A stretch of DNA of 64,000 nt from Fusarium oxysporum f. sp. lycopersici 4287 (taxonomy: Eukaryota > Ascomycota > Sordariomycetes > Hypocreales > Nectriaceae): NCBI RefSeq assembly GCF_000149955.1, contig NC_030998.1:1-64000 (forward strand), read 5' to 3'. The notes under the pieces were generated by a model. That model worked only from the letters and a program-made list of their open reading frames with translations, was not told where the DNA came from and searched no databases. This document shows positions 34,341 through 47,234 of the stretch, one piece after another. The translations under genes and the position numbers were made by a program. Numbering within the stretch: the first letter of the stretch is position 1; every line of letters begins with the position of its first letter.

Positions 34341-35568
34341 TCAAACTTCCTCAAGCGTATCCATCTGCCCCTGCAGTTGGGAAATAATCTGTCGTAGTCT
34401 ACGATGCTCCTGTGATAACCCTGTAATTGATCCCTGTGCGAAACCAGCAATGCTTGTTCTATCAGATCCAAGTTCATCTGCATTCTTCTCCATACGTGTC
34501 AGATCCATGACACCTTGATACGTATTGGGGCTCGGTGTTTGTGTACCTGCGAAGAGACATCTGTCCAGCCGGTTGATAAGATGTACCAACAATTGAAGAA
34601 CCATTGTAAACTGCGCTGAAGAAGGAGCTGGGTCCCCTATCAGCGAGCTGCTATGGTTGATTTCAAAAGCAGTCTTTTCCCTCGACTTTCCCTCAACACA
34701 ATGTTCTATAGACTTGCAAATTGCCTTGAAAAGACCAAGAAGATGCTGCTGGCAGGCAAGGGTTGTAAGGGCCAGCCCTCCAATGCCACAGCCGAATATA
34801 CTCTCTGACGTATTCTCGTCCTTCTCCCTGGAAATTATCATGGATATGGTGTTGATAATACGTACCAAGGTTCTTGTGCCGTCGAAAGCCTGGTTCACAT
34901 ATTGCGACGACACAGTTGGAGCGCTGCCGGGATGAAGCAGAGCAATTGTAGCTGAGATGGTCTTAGTGCTCACAGCCATAGCCTGTGAGGTAAGTTCTTG
35001 TGAAAAATTGGGTGTCGGCCTGTCATCACTGGCTTCGATATTGGATAATAGTGTTTGAATCGGGGTTGTCTCATCCCACCATTGTCCTTCGTCGAGGTGT
35101 GCATCCATCCCAGCCATAAAATCATTACTCATTTTCAGGTCTGGATTAATAATCTGAGACGTATTCTCGAGGTCAAGGTCTGCTTGGGCCATTGTGCCTG
35201 TCTGGTGCCAGTTGAAGTTGTCATAGTCAAGCCAATCATCGTCCTAGAGAACCACCTGTCTGTTTCTCTAAAGATAGCAGGCCCATATTGTTCTCAGAGT
35301 TGAAGCACGGTCTTTTTGTCCTTGGCTCTAATGTAGTGATACCTTACCCTTTGTTAGACGCTGGGATCAACTGGATCGATCCACAGTTGTACACACATGC
35401 TGTGCCTGCCTTTGCACACTTGGAGCATTTTGGTAGAGGCTGGCCTGGTGATGGCTTCTGAGAGGTGGAGTCTCGAAGACACCGGACTTTTTGCTGCCGG
35501 CAGCGCTCGCATGATTGGCGGTGGGACATTGAGCCGAACATGTGGGTGCCAGACGGACGTGTCGGCAT
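34341..35568 (-). CDS. Zn2Cys6 regulator, AflR-like
   Basis: A likely pathway-specific activator. Exon 1 encodes the binuclear zinc cluster [14 protein letters not shown] and [15 protein letters not shown], with an extended loop between the third and fourth Cys as in AflR. ATGs at 35568, 35541 and 35529 are all possible; the last gives [10 protein letters not shown]. The main exon holds an acidic stretch ([20 protein letters not shown] just ahead of 35192), a central helical domain (about 35000-34400) with [20 protein letters not shown], as in the AflR C-terminal domain, and a final coiled part. The join is unsettled. The obvious donor GTAAGG near 35345 and acceptor CTCTAG near 35242 give incompatible phases, so there is a second small intron, another splice site or a 1-bp frameshift. 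Confidence 0.75.
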
Positions 35569-36626
35569 CGCATGGTGGCTCCATAGGTCACTTCCCGGGC
35601 ATTCTCTTTATATCATGTGTGAACTAATCAATTCACTGCCAGGATCCTCTTCTCTCTTGCCTCTGGCCCAGAGCGTAAGATTCCATACATTATTTGTAGA
35701 AGCAGTCAGATTGAGGCAATCTCGTGGTCTGATTGTGCGATTATGCAGTCAGGATTATGTGAGAACTGAGCGAGGACCGTTACACAGGATAAGACTCTGC
35801 ACTCTTTTGTCTCCAAGATTCCATACCAAGCCACATTGTGAGGTGATGCCAAGTCTAAGCTTCGTAATACAATTTCCAAAGAGTGGTGCTTCCCGTTGAT
35901 CGAAACTGTCATTTTCACACAACTTCTCATCTAGATGCGACGTTGCTTATCTTCATCTTGTCACACGGGACACAACTGCATATTCCCCGGCCATTCAAAG
36001 GCCGCTCAAGAGATCGATCGTCTTCCATTGGATCCGGTTGGAGCTTGGTTGTGACGAGATAACGCAGCAGCGTCTTATGGCAAGGGGTGAGGCTTACGTG
36101 TATGTGCTGATATCACTATCGCTGTGAGACGAAATCACATTAGGATGCATTAATCCCGGGCCGTGCCGACACCGACACACGCGAAGCTAACGCTTATACA
36201 GCATCTCACTGGCCATGGGCCGAGTAGTGCAGATCGCAAGTTGTTTGATATCAGCGCTTACCAAAAGTAGCCATAGCCGATGCTGTGCGTCATACCAGCA
36301 AGCATAGTTTAAGCATTTGATTACTCCTCGGGACCCGAAGTTTAAGACAAATCTGACATAGGCATTGCTGGAGGTTCTCGGAACAGTAAGGCCCTAAAAT
36401 TGTAAAAGGTCTGCAATCTATTGCCTATTTTTAAATCTCTCCTATAGATTAAATAGGATATAAAATAAGAACACACATAATTTCCAGCGATATAAGAACT
36501 AAGCAGTAAATGTGTATAGTCCTTATTCTCCTTTCTATTCACCCCTTCGGTCAGGCTTTCCAAGATCAGTCATCCCACTACCTTAGAGCACCAGTCAAAT
36601 CTGCTGAAGATATCCCCTTGAAATCT
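35569..36626. other. intergenic, nothing recognised
   Basis: Presumed promoter of the AflR-like gene on one side and 3' region of the MFS gene on the other. Only short shadow frames occur. A few CCGAC half-sites lie near 36165-36180. Confidence 0.4.
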
Positions 36627-38430
36627 TTAAAGCTCTACCTTTGAGACCGCAACATCAGACTTGCGAGCAGCATTACCACTCTCTTCGATGGAGCTAGTTT
36701 CCCGAACAAGACTAGGAGCCTTGAGATTCCTTCTCTGTTTCCAAGTAAGGCCAGGCGTCTCAAATATAGTATCGATCTCCTCAAGGGTATATCCCTTGGT
36801 TTCAACGAAGAAATACCAGACAGCAACAAGCTGTTGAAGACAATCAGTCAGTTGGGTTCAACCACTCCAACAAAGGTACGACGGCAAACTTACCTCGAGA
36901 AACGTGTAAACAATAAATGCAATGTAATACTTCCATCCAGCATTCTTCAAACCAATTGGGTTTACGAAAGAAGAAAAGAACCCTGCGGCGTGCATAATAC
37001 CCGTCATGTAGGCAACTCCACGGGCTCGCACCTCGTAGGGAAGAAGCTCAGCCGGATAAGCCCAGAGGGGAGTCCACCCAAGGTCATACGCGCCGTTGCT
37101 AAGGAATATGGAGACAATAACACCAATCGCGTAGTTCCGTGTGCCGTGTTCGGTGTATACTGCGTCAATTGAATTAGCATACTTGGATCAAACTGAAATG
37201 TAGGCATAGTAAGTACTCACAAGCTGCAAACGTAGTCCACAAAATGAAAGCAAAAAACATTCCAGCAGTAGAGATAATGAAGAGCTTGCGGCGACCGATC
37301 CTATCAACTAAGAAAGAAGCACCAAGAGCCAAGACAAAATTGTAGATAGACAAGCAGCCGTTGACTGTAGTTTGCTCAATGGTCTTGGTGATTCCAATGC
37401 TATTCAGCACGGAATGGAGATAGTACTGAACCAAACCGTTGCCGGATATCTAGAAAGGCTGTTAGCAAAGACTCTCTTTGAAGGATTACCTCAACATTCT
37501 CACCTCGAGGAACAGACCACAAAACGTGACAAGAATAAGCCTTCTCCTATTCGGCTTGGTTCGGATAAGATCAAGATAGCTGCCCTGTTCTTTATACTGT
37601 GCATCTTTGAGGATGGCTTCCTTTATCTGTGTGTATTCAATCTCCACAATGGGATTTCTCTCATCACCATTGGCATGATGCTTTACCAGGAAGCTCCGGG
37701 CTGCTGCGCCATTACCCTTGGAGATGAGCCAACGAGGACTTTCGGGGATAAACCAAAGAAGGCTGATCTGGATGACAGCAGGGACAGCTTGAAGACCGCT
37801 GGGAATACGCCAAGAGCGGGAGTCCTCGATGAATTGAGTACCATAGGTTGTCCAGGCTGCAATAATGGCTCCCGTGTACCATGCGGTAGGAAAGTATGAC
37901 AAGATGGTTCCACGGTGCTTTGGAAGAGCCAGCTCGGCCAGGAGCAGCGGGGCACCAACAACAGTGAAAGCAAGGCCAAAACCGATGATGAACCGGGAAA
38001 TGACGAATTGGGCAATGTGCTTAGAGGTTGCCTGTAGGATCGCGCCAAGTAGAGTCCACGAGGCACCGAAGGCAATGGACTTGCGACGTCCTACCTTATC
38101 GACAACCCAACCAATGAAAGGCAGTGCCAACATGGCTCCAACCGTCTGGATAGAGTTGAGTAAGCCCAAAACTGGTCCTTCGGGATGGTCAAATTCTGCA
38201 GTTGGGGTGCGGAGTCAGTCTCTTGTAGTTTACCGTTACGATCTACCCGGGAGTCGAACGTAGCGATACTTACCTTCTTGCCACGAGGGCAGCAACTGTA
38301 GACCATTCATGATCATGCCATCGAAACCTTGATATGAACTGCTGAGGATGACAACTGGCAGCCAGAGGTAGAGTTTTCTCAAGCCGGCATCATTCCACCA
38401 ATGGGTGGATGGACCAAGTGCATCTGCCAT
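36627..38430 (-). CDS. MFS sugar-porter family transporter
   Basis: A twelve-helix transporter of the sugar/lactose permease type in the plasma membrane. ATG 38430 starts MADALGPSTHWWND; introns interrupt near 38260-38190, 37505-37450, 37220-37160 and 36890-36830. Family signatures are in order: YQGFDGMIMNGLQ in helix 1, GWVVDKVGRRKSIAFG (GRR/K loop), PESPRWLISKGN after helix 6, LVDRIGRRKLFIIS, the second RxGRR loop, and VETKGYTLEEIDTIFE at the end (PETKG-like). The tail ends SKVEL and the stop is at 36627. The exons recombine without frame breaks as far as I can follow, so it appears intact. It is divergent from the ABC transporter, with which it shares a 950-bp promoter. It could import a precursor or export the product; the substrate cannot be told. 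Confidence 0.9.
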
Positions 38431-39380
38431 TGTATACGACGTTTGTTTTGGAGATTTGCTGCTAGATCCAAGTGACAGTTGGGGATTTACAGTAATAATA
38501 AAGGATGTAAATAAACAGAGAAAGTAATAATTACTGTGAGTCTACTTCTCTATTTATTGAGCTTGTCATCAAGTGGTTAACAATATTGCTTTATCATGTT
38601 TGCTGTTGTATCTGCTAGACTGGACCCCGTCTCCGGCACTCTGGGACTGCAAGTGGCACACCAATAGACATGCCACTAACATATTTTAGAGCGTCACGCA
38701 ATAATGAGGCTGAATAGTGAGCAGTGCAGAACCAACAGACATTTCTTCGAAATCGCCTTCAACCATAAGGCTAACACGCCAAGAACAGGGTCGCGTAGTC
38801 TAGCAATCTTCTAGCACCAGAGAAGATACGATGCGTCCAGGGCAGCAAGACGTCGCACTTCTCATTGTCGCGGAAATCAATGTTGAGTGCGTAGTCAAAA
38901 AGCTCCGACCATGGTCAGCCAAGTCCGAAGGGGAGGATAAATTGCCATTTTGCTCCGAACAAGGGTCGGACATTTTTAGCAGATCCACCAACCGTTGAGT
39001 GCACATCCCGATCGCGCAATGCCGCGGCGCTCTGTAGCGACGCTATTGTATAGACAGGCAATCAATTGAAACTCGGAGATTAGTTGACCTGCAAATGTTG
39101 TGACCCAACCTCTCTTAAGGCACCCAAGTCGAGTTATTCTCTAGCGCGACTCCAACCAATCACCAGCATCGACGTGCTGTCCCAATCAACATCACATCTA
39201 TCTGAATCCAGTCTAAGTCACTACCAGCTTGACTTACAGCGACGCTGCTGAGGTGAAAATAGCGAGAAGAGTGAGGGCTTGCTGGGAACTTGGCTCATAG
39301 CCTCCACCGATTGATCTTGTTTTACCATTTGTTATCCAACTTGTTTGGTCTAGCTTCTACTACAGCAAGCAGCATCGAAG
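38431..39380. promoter_or_regulatory. bidirectional MFS / ABC transporter promoter
   Basis: The 950-bp interval between two divergent transporter starts. It contains several CCGA/TCGG half-sites (near 38904-38969) and TCGGAG at 39073-39078, about 300 bp before the ABC start. No gene is seen. Confidence 0.45.
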
Positions 39381-42300
39381 ATGTCCACGCCTACCGAAGG
39401 GTCGGTACTCGAAACCCAGAAAGATGCTGCGATTGAGGTATCGGTCCCCAAAGGCCTCGATCCAGAGGGTCTTGATGCCATTCGGGTGCTTCTTCAGAGT
39501 CAAGCTCTAGGCGGCAATGATACACCAAAACAGATTGGCGTATCTTTCAAGCATCTCTCGGTGACAGCCCCATCAGGAACCCAGGTCCAGGTCAAGACTC
39601 TGCCTCGAGCCATCCTCAACACCTTTGGGCCCGACCAAGTTCGATTTATTAGGGAACAGGTCTTGACACGCATCAGCCCTCGAAATTCTGTCCCTGAGGG
39701 GAAGACAATCCTCAATGGATTCTCGGGCGTTGTCAAACCGGGGGAAATGCTTCTTGTCCTGGGACGCCCGGGTAGTGGTTGCTCCACGTTCCTCCGCACT
39801 GTCGCCAGCCGATCTAACCTGGCCACTACCGGTGACCTAGAGTACGCCAATGTATCTTCTTCTGTCTTCAAGCGTGACCATGCCAGGGAGACCATCTATC
39901 TACCTGAAGAGGACAGGCACATTGCTTCCTTGACCGTCAGGCAGACGATCCAGTTTGCTCTCCGCAATTCTCTCCCGACAGATGCTCGCAATACGAAGCT
40001 CGTGGCAAGCCTGGTTGATGTTATCGCCAAGATCTGCGGCCTTTCACATGCTCTCGACACTCCTGTTGGTGGTGCATTCTCTCCCGGTGTCTCAGGCGGA
40101 GAGAGGAAACGGTAAGAGGGAAACCCCAACCGCATCGTGAATATCATGCCTGACCTTCGACCTTTTAGTGTTTCCATTGCCGAGGTCCTAGCAGCTGGCT
40201 CCTCGGTCCAATGCTTCGACAATTCGACCCGTGGCCTCGACTCTTCAACGGCTCTGGACTTTGTAAAGGCTCTAAGAGCCTTCACCGATATCGGTCACAA
40301 GACAACTCTTGCAACACTTTACCAAGCCGGCGAAGAGATATACCGAAATTTCGACAAGGTTGTCGTTCTCTCGGAAGGATACGAAGCCTTTTTTGGAAGC
40401 ACGTCCGAGGCCTGGAGCTATTTCCATAACCTTGGATTTATTCCCATTCCTGGTCAGACAACGGCTGAGTTCCTGGCAACAGTGACAGACCCCGACGAGA
40501 GGAAGGCTATTCCCGGGTCAGAAGCCGATAGTATCAATTCTTCTGCCGATCTTGCCGCAGCCTTCAAAAGGTCTAACCACTATGCACGCCTCGTCAGTGA
40601 GATCGACGAATATCGAGAGAAGCAGGGTCAGGCAGATGCTCTACTTCCAACCTACTCCTATCGCTTATCGCTGCCTTCTCAGGTAAAGGAAAGTTTGAAG
40701 CGAGAGTATCAACTCGTCAAGGGACAGAGGCGGGTTTACTACATCAAGTGGATCACAACAATAATCCTCTGCCTTGTTTGCGGCAGCGTGTACTTTGACA
40801 TTGAGAACAATGCGCAGGGTGCTTTTACGCGTGGTGGGATCCTGTACTTTGCACTGATCTTGAACGGATGGCTGCAGTTCCCTGAGCTTTTCGACGCCTA
40901 CACAAACAGGCCTGTATTAGAGAGACAAGGTACCTTGGCCCACCCTGACGCTACATATCTTGAGATTTTGTTACTGATGATCATCCTACAGCCAACCTCC
41001 ACCTGACGCGTCCCGCTGCAGTTGCGTTGGCCCGTTTCCTCATTGATCTGCCGCTCATCGCTTTCCAACACGTTCTATTCACTTTGGTGTTTTATTTTCT
41101 TTCGCGGCTTCAGGTTGAGGCTGGCAAGTTCTTCTTCTTCTATCTGACGCTCTTCATTTCGACAGTATGCTTCAGCAACCTCCTCCGCATGTTTGCCTAC
41201 TTTGTTGGCACGTTGGATGACTGTAAGATCTCATCACCCTCCGATCAGTGACAGCACTAACGCGGTACTGTAACCTCTAGGTTTTCGCTACGGAGGGTTT
41301 TCCTGCACGGTGCTTCTTCTGTTTGCCGGCTTTCTGATTCCTCCCAATGACATGAGTCCAGCTTTCGGATGGCTGCACCATATCAATCCCATGTTTTACG
41401 GATTTGAAAATGTAGGTTCCATGATCGAATCAGGCGTCTCCCGAGAAGTATTAAATACTGACATTTCCTTCAGCTCTTTAGTAGCGAGTTCAGCAACCTG
41501 GATCTCTCGTGCCATGATAACCTCATCCCAGCACAGGGTATTGAGGGACATCAGACTTGCGCTGTCAGAGGTGCTTTACCTGGACAGACTAGTGTTCCAG
41601 GACTACAGTACGCCGAGTCTTTCGGATTCTCTTACTCCCACAGATGGCGAAACATTGGCATCATGATCGCCATTGGTCTGGCCTATCTCATCGCCGGCAT
41701 CTTTGGAAGTGAGTTCATGAGCTTTGCACCCAATGGCGGCGCTCCTCTCGTCTTTGCGAACCGCCGCAATGCCTCGAGTCCTGATTCCCGTGATGTTGAG
41801 AAGTCCGCTCCCTCATCCGGCCATGCCAGCGTTCTTTCAGGTCGGATTGGGCAGGTTGCCCTCAAATGGAACCAGCTCAGTGTCGACATTGGCGATAGTC
41901 ACATTCTCAAGAACATCTCGGGGTACGTCAGGCGGGGGGAGCTTACTGCTCTCTGCGGCGCCAGCGGAGCAGGCAAGACGACACTTCTCACGGCTCTGAG
42001 TCAGACGAACTTTGCGGGCAGTATCGTCGGTGGAGAGGTTCTCGTCGGTGATCAGCCGCCCAGCTCGAGCTATAGGAAGACAGTTGGTATGAATCAATCC
42101 CAAGCAGGTTTCCGTGGGATGGTGGCTAACGATGGTCGCTAGGATTTGCGCAGCAGATGGATCTCCACGATGGAACAGCAACTGTTCGGGAGGCTCTCGA
42201 GTTCTCTGCCCTTCTCCGACAGCCGAAGCATTACTCAAAGGCTGAGAAGCTGGCGTATGTTAGCAAAGTCTTGGACTTACTTGACCTTAATGACGTACAG

Positions 42301-44097
42301 GATGCTCTGATTGGAGAAGACGGTGGTGGTCTTGGTGTTGAGCGGCTCAAGAGAGTGACGGTGTGTTTTACACTCTCCCCCGATTCCGACCATCAAAGCT
42401 AACTGTTGGCTTACTTAGATTGGTGTTGAACTTGCCGCGCGGCCCGAGATCTTGTTCGCCGATGAGCCAACCTCCGGACTGGATTCACAAGGTGCATCTC
42501 TCATCGTCCACTACCTCAAGACACTCGCTCGTCAAGGCCAGGCAATAGTTGTCACCATCCACCAACCCTCTGCTCTGGTGTTTTCCCAGTTTGACAATCT
42601 ACTGGCTCTGTCTTCAGAAGGCAGCCAACTCTAGTAAGCCTACATCTTCAAAACATGTATTCCGCCAGTGAGACCGATCTGACCAGGATGTAGCTTTGGC
42701 AAGGTCACTGAAGCTCTGTCGTACTTTGCTCGCAACGGTGCAACGTGTCCTGAGGGTGCAAACCCCGGCGAGTTCATCCTCGAGACTGTTGGCGCAGGTG
42801 TCAACGCTCGCACGTCTGACAAGGGCTCCAACTGGGCGTCGACATGGGCTGCCTCCCCAGAAGCCGCTGACCTTGGGCGAGAGATCACAATTAATAGTGA
42901 TGCTTCCAAGAGTCTTTCGCCTGACGTCGGCGAAGAGGTCACGTCCGAACATAACGCCTCTGTGTTTCTTCAGACAATACTTCTCACCAAGCGGATGCTG
43001 CTCAACCAGTGGCGTAGCCCGCCGTACATCTACTCCAAGATCTGGGTTCATGTTATTAGCGCTATTCTCGTCGGCTTCACCTTCTTCCAGATCGGCACTA
43101 GCCCGCAGGATCTGCAGAATCGGTGAGTTTCGTTTCGACTTCTACTCTCTTTCATAATCGCTAACAAATTCTACAGCATGTTCAGTGTCTTCTTCATCCT
43201 CTTCCTTTGCAACGCCATTGTCAACGTGATTTTGGCACGTTACTTCTTTGCAAGTCTGTACTGGCAGTTTCGCGAAGGGCCGTCTCATGCATATGGATGG
43301 ATTGCTTTCGTATCTTCAACCATTCTCTCAGAAATACCCGGTGCTATCTTGGTCACCGTTCTGTACTTCGTCATCTGGTACTTCCCAGCCGGTTTGCCTT
43401 TAGATCAGGCCGGCTATATCTTTCTATTTCTTCTCACATATGAGATTTTTCAAGTAAGTGACACCCAACTCATTTTGGTTAGTGGCACTCCTCTGACACT
43501 TGCAGGTCCTCCTTGGTCTCTTCATGATGGCCCTTAGCCCAGATCTTGGCGCAGCAGGAAATGTTCTCGTTTTTATTGTCTGCACTTGTAACTGGTTCAA
43601 CGGCATCATTGTACCTTACAGCCAGATCCAGGTCTTCTGGCGTTACTGGGTAAGCCAAAGCATTTCCGCATCGAGACTCTCTGGCATTTCATCTGACAAA
43701 GATATAGCTCTACTACTTATCCCCATTTACGTACCTTCTTGGCGGAATGGTGACGGCCGTGACCTCATCTGTCGGTGTGTCGTGCTCATCAGCAGACCTC
43801 ACAGTATTTACTGCCCCTGCTAACGAGACTTGTTCTTCATATATATCGGAATGGGCTCTATCCGCCTCCGCTCAACTGCTCAACCCCGAAGCCTCTGGTG
43901 ATGACTATTGTCAGGTATGTCGTTGGACTACTGGGACTCAGTTCTTGGACCAATTCAACCTTGGAGATGGTCAACTCGGTGGACAATGGGGTAGTTGGGG
44001 AATCTTTGTCGTGTTCACGTTCAGTAATCTTGCCTTGGTCTACTTCTTCACTTGGGCCACCAAGGTGAAGGGGTGGAAGCTGTTCTACTTCTTTTAG
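39381..44097 (+). CDS. PDR-type ABC transporter (full-size ABCG)
   Basis: A pleiotropic drug resistance exporter, (NBD-TMD)x2, for efflux of hydrophobic compounds at the plasma membrane. Eleven exons with consistent phases (first 39381-40111, last 43708-44097) give about 1379 residues. NBD1: Walker [10 protein letters not shown] near residue 130, signature VSGGERKR near 240, then [20 protein letters not shown], with the degenerate first Walker B usual in fungal PDRs. NBD2: Walker [10 protein letters not shown], degenerate signature [10 protein letters not shown], Walker [17 protein letters not shown] and the switch His in [12 protein letters not shown]1 is marked by the [23 protein letters not shown] region and TMD2 by [16 protein letters not shown] near the C-terminus. 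No stop or frameshift is needed. Its position between PKS-side and shikimate-side genes makes it a likely self-protection or export pump. Confidence 0.93.
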
Positions 44098-44537
44098 ATA
44101 GCGTCTACTCGGTCTTGCCATTGGGTCAAGCCGCTCAACCTGGTCTTTGTCAGGTAGCACATATCACGAGCTCAGTCAGACCTGAGGAAGCAGTTTCGCG
44201 TTTTTCATTCATCGTCAATGGCAGTTTTAATATACTCTTTTCATTCACATCCATCCTCCCCTTCTGGTAACATGGTAGAGTTTCGTTTGTATACTGACCT
44301 GTAGTATTCTCCATCACCCGCAACTCTGTTTGGTCCACACTGCGATGTCATCAGAAACAGCGAAAAGTGAAAAATGAGAAAGAAACTGTCGCATCATGTA
44401 TGGGTATGTAGTTATACTTATTTCACTTCACTCTTGTCTCAAGCAATTCATCTAACGAATGTGTGTTTCTTTGCAGACCACGCAATATTTATACTACAGA
44501 CTCAGAATGCTATTGCACCAATCTATCGCAGCGCCCA

Positions 44538-47234
44538 TCACGCGCTGATTGCAGCTCTGAGCGGATGCTCCTGTCTCAGATGACCCTCCTCCTCCACAAA
44601 TGGTCCCAAGGGACTAATTGCTACATCAGGTACATGCGCCTTTCCTTTGCCTCGAGCAACAGCATTCGCTTTAACCATGACCTCGTCCCATTCCTTGTCC
44701 GCCTCACTCAGCCAGGTGATTGCTCCTCCAGCACCGAGTTCCAATTCATTGCCAGACTTGACGATCGTGCGGATCACAACGGATTGGTCGACGGTACCGC
44801 TGGCACAGATGTAACCGATACTTCCCGAGTATATACCCCGCTCGCGTTGGCCTTCGAGAGAGTCGAGGATCTGAACTGAGCGAAGCTTTGGAGCGCCGGT
44901 CATGGAGCCAGGCGGGAAACAGCGCTCGATAACCTTGGTTCCTCCTACCGATGAGGCAACATGGGACTGTATTGTTGTGACAAGCTGAATAACAGTCAGT
45001 CATGATACAGTCAAGTAACGCTTGGATAGCGCCGTCTTACCTGATGAACAGTTTGATAGGTCTCTACATGCAAGAGCTTTGGCACGGAAATGGAGCTTGG
45101 TGGTGAGATGTTATGAAGGTCGGATCGAATGAGGTCAACGATCTACCCCAATTAGCTTAGAAAGTCTCTAGCAAAGGCTTTTTGCTTACCATCAGGTTTT
45201 CGGCTAGCTCTTTGACATCTGTCGCAAGCTGATGCTTCCGTCTCTCATCCTCGACTGGATCAGAGTCAACAGCCAGGGTGCCCTTGATTGGCTTCATCTC
45301 GGCAACACCATTGCTATCAATGGAGATGAATCGTTCAGGAGATGAGGAGAGGATGGTCTTGTCATGGGCGGCAAAGTGGATATAAGCGGAATACGGTGCA
45401 GGGTTTCGTTTCCGAAGGTCCAGATATAAGCTGTAAGGATCAACTTCTGGGCTCTTGGCTCTGAACTTTGTTGTCAACGTGAGCTCGTAGGTCTCCCCCT
45501 CTTTGATGGCCTCCTTGGCTGCCCAGATCGTGTTGGAGTAAGATGCCTCATTATCGAGTGCGACGAAGTTGGGCAAAGGATGTGCTTCAACGTAGGGTGG
45601 CGACGGTGGCGCGTCAAATACCTCACGTACACGAGTCAGATAGAGGTCAAACTCGGCCTCGTCGATACCTATCTTACTCGAAGCGCCAATGGCATTTCCG
45701 ATTGGATCCTCTTCACCTCGACGTATTAAACTGAACAGCGTCCACTCTCCGGTATAATTATCGAGTCGCAGCACGGTGTTTGCGAATAGTAGCTCGCTAT
45801 CACTGTGCTTCAAGCTGACATCCTTCTCGTCGGGTGGTGTGAACTGGTAGCCAGGTAGTGATTCCCTCTTGAGCTCATAGCCAAAGTAGCCGATGAGCCC
45901 AACCTGGAGCAAGGGCTGGCCAACATCTGTCTCTTGATCCAGCGACTCAGAAGGGAGTGTTTCGGTGTTTGCCACGATGGTCCCCTGTTGGAATTGCTCC
46001 AGCCACGACCAATACGAAACGCTCAGCCTCTCCGATTTGATGTTCTTGCCGTGCTGGTAGAAAGATACGTGTCTCGACTTTGTTGAATAGCTCAGTGCAA
46101 AGGAAGCCCATGATAAATATGAGTTGCGAGAGTGTGAGTCTCTAACCTACAACCAAGTCAGAATGTGAAAGGTCGTTGACCATTGGATTAGGCGCACGTA
46201 CCTTGGCGCTATCAAGCCACGCCTCACCGTCTAGGGATCTACCCCGAAACAGTGTTTGGAACACAATCTCTGCAGATGGACCTTTGCCAACCCTAGCAGA
46301 CTTGACATAATAAGGTGAGACCACGCGTGCTAGATTAGCCTCCGCAACAAGGGCCTTGCCCAAGTCGGTTTGCTCAACGGCATTCTGCTGAAGAATATGG
46401 TCTGGCAGCGACGCGTTCTCAAGAACCCGACGCTTAGTCCATTGGTTCCTCGGGTTACTGGTCACCCAAAAGTCCAAGACGATATCTCGGAAGTTTGAGA
46501 GGATCTGCTTCCCGTGAGCAGAGCAAACGCTTTCGGGATGCCATTGCGTGCCAAAGACAGGGCGTTCCCGATGTTGAAGTCCCATTAACACCTTCTTGGA
46601 GGGGTTCTCTGGGTCGTATGTCCATGCCGTGACTTGAAGCTCTGGTGGAACATCTGGAGGGTGTCAGCAAGAACACTATGTGAAGGTTAAATATGGGAGA
46701 GACAAGGTACCTTCAATGTCCAATACAAGACTGTTATACCTTACCCCATCGAACTTCTGCGGCAAACCACTGAGAATACCTGTGCCTCGGTGGTGGATCT
46801 GACAGATCTGACCATGTTTGATGTTTGGAGCATGAATAATATTGGCGCCAAACGATGTACCAATGCCTTGATGTCCAAGGCAGATCCCCAAGATGGGGAT
46901 GTTGACTTCTCTTATAAGCCTAGCGTTGAAGCCAAAGTCTGCTTCGCGCTGCGGTGTGCCGGGTCCTGGTGATAGGATGATAGCATCTAGGTGAGGGAGA
47001 ATTTCCGATTTGAAGTGATCCCTGGAAATGAACAGTTAGTCTTTGCTTATAGTTGGAGTCCTGGGATCTTTGTTGTTCTACTTACCATGAGAACTGGTCG
47101 AATCGAACAATAGATACACTCCACTCCGGATAGGACTGTCCATCATGACCCTTCTGAGTACCTTGGAGCAGTTGAAGAATGTTGTTGGTATAGGAGTCAT
47201 AATGATCAATAATGAGAACCTTGATTGTGCCCAT
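44538..47234 (-). CDS. fused PabA-PabB aminodeoxychorismate (PABA) synthase
   Basis: Converts chorismate and glutamine to 4-amino-4-deoxychorismate, precursor of p-aminobenzoate. Six exons with matching phases (47234-47086, 47021-46711, 46653-46202, 46146-45190, 45142-45041, 44984-44538) give about 805 residues. The N-terminal class I amidotransferase has LIIDHYDSYTNN, ILSPGPGTP, ILGICLGHQG (nucleophile Cys) and GTQWHPES (His). The C-terminal chorismate-binding domain has GYFGYELK, SSPERFI, MKPIKGT (the PIKGT Lys that marks aminodeoxychorismate rather than anthranilate synthases), IVDLIRSDL and PPGSMTGAPK. No lyase domain is attached, so PABA formation needs a separate PabC-like enzyme, not seen here. 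Fungi normally keep one such gene for folate. A copy among PKS, DAHP synthase and exporter genes suggests a pathway-dedicated paralogue, but a housekeeping copy that merely lies here cannot be excluded. Confidence 0.93.

Noticed and set aside
41310..41666. Apparent divergence in the ABC transporter after PMFYGFEN
   Set aside because: It is intron sequence (41412-41473); splicing gives the expected continuation, so it is not a lesion.
42301..42360. Degenerate signature [10 protein letters not shown] in NBD2 as a defect
   Set aside because: Fungal PDR transporters normally have a non-canonical second signature and first Walker B, so this is a family trait.
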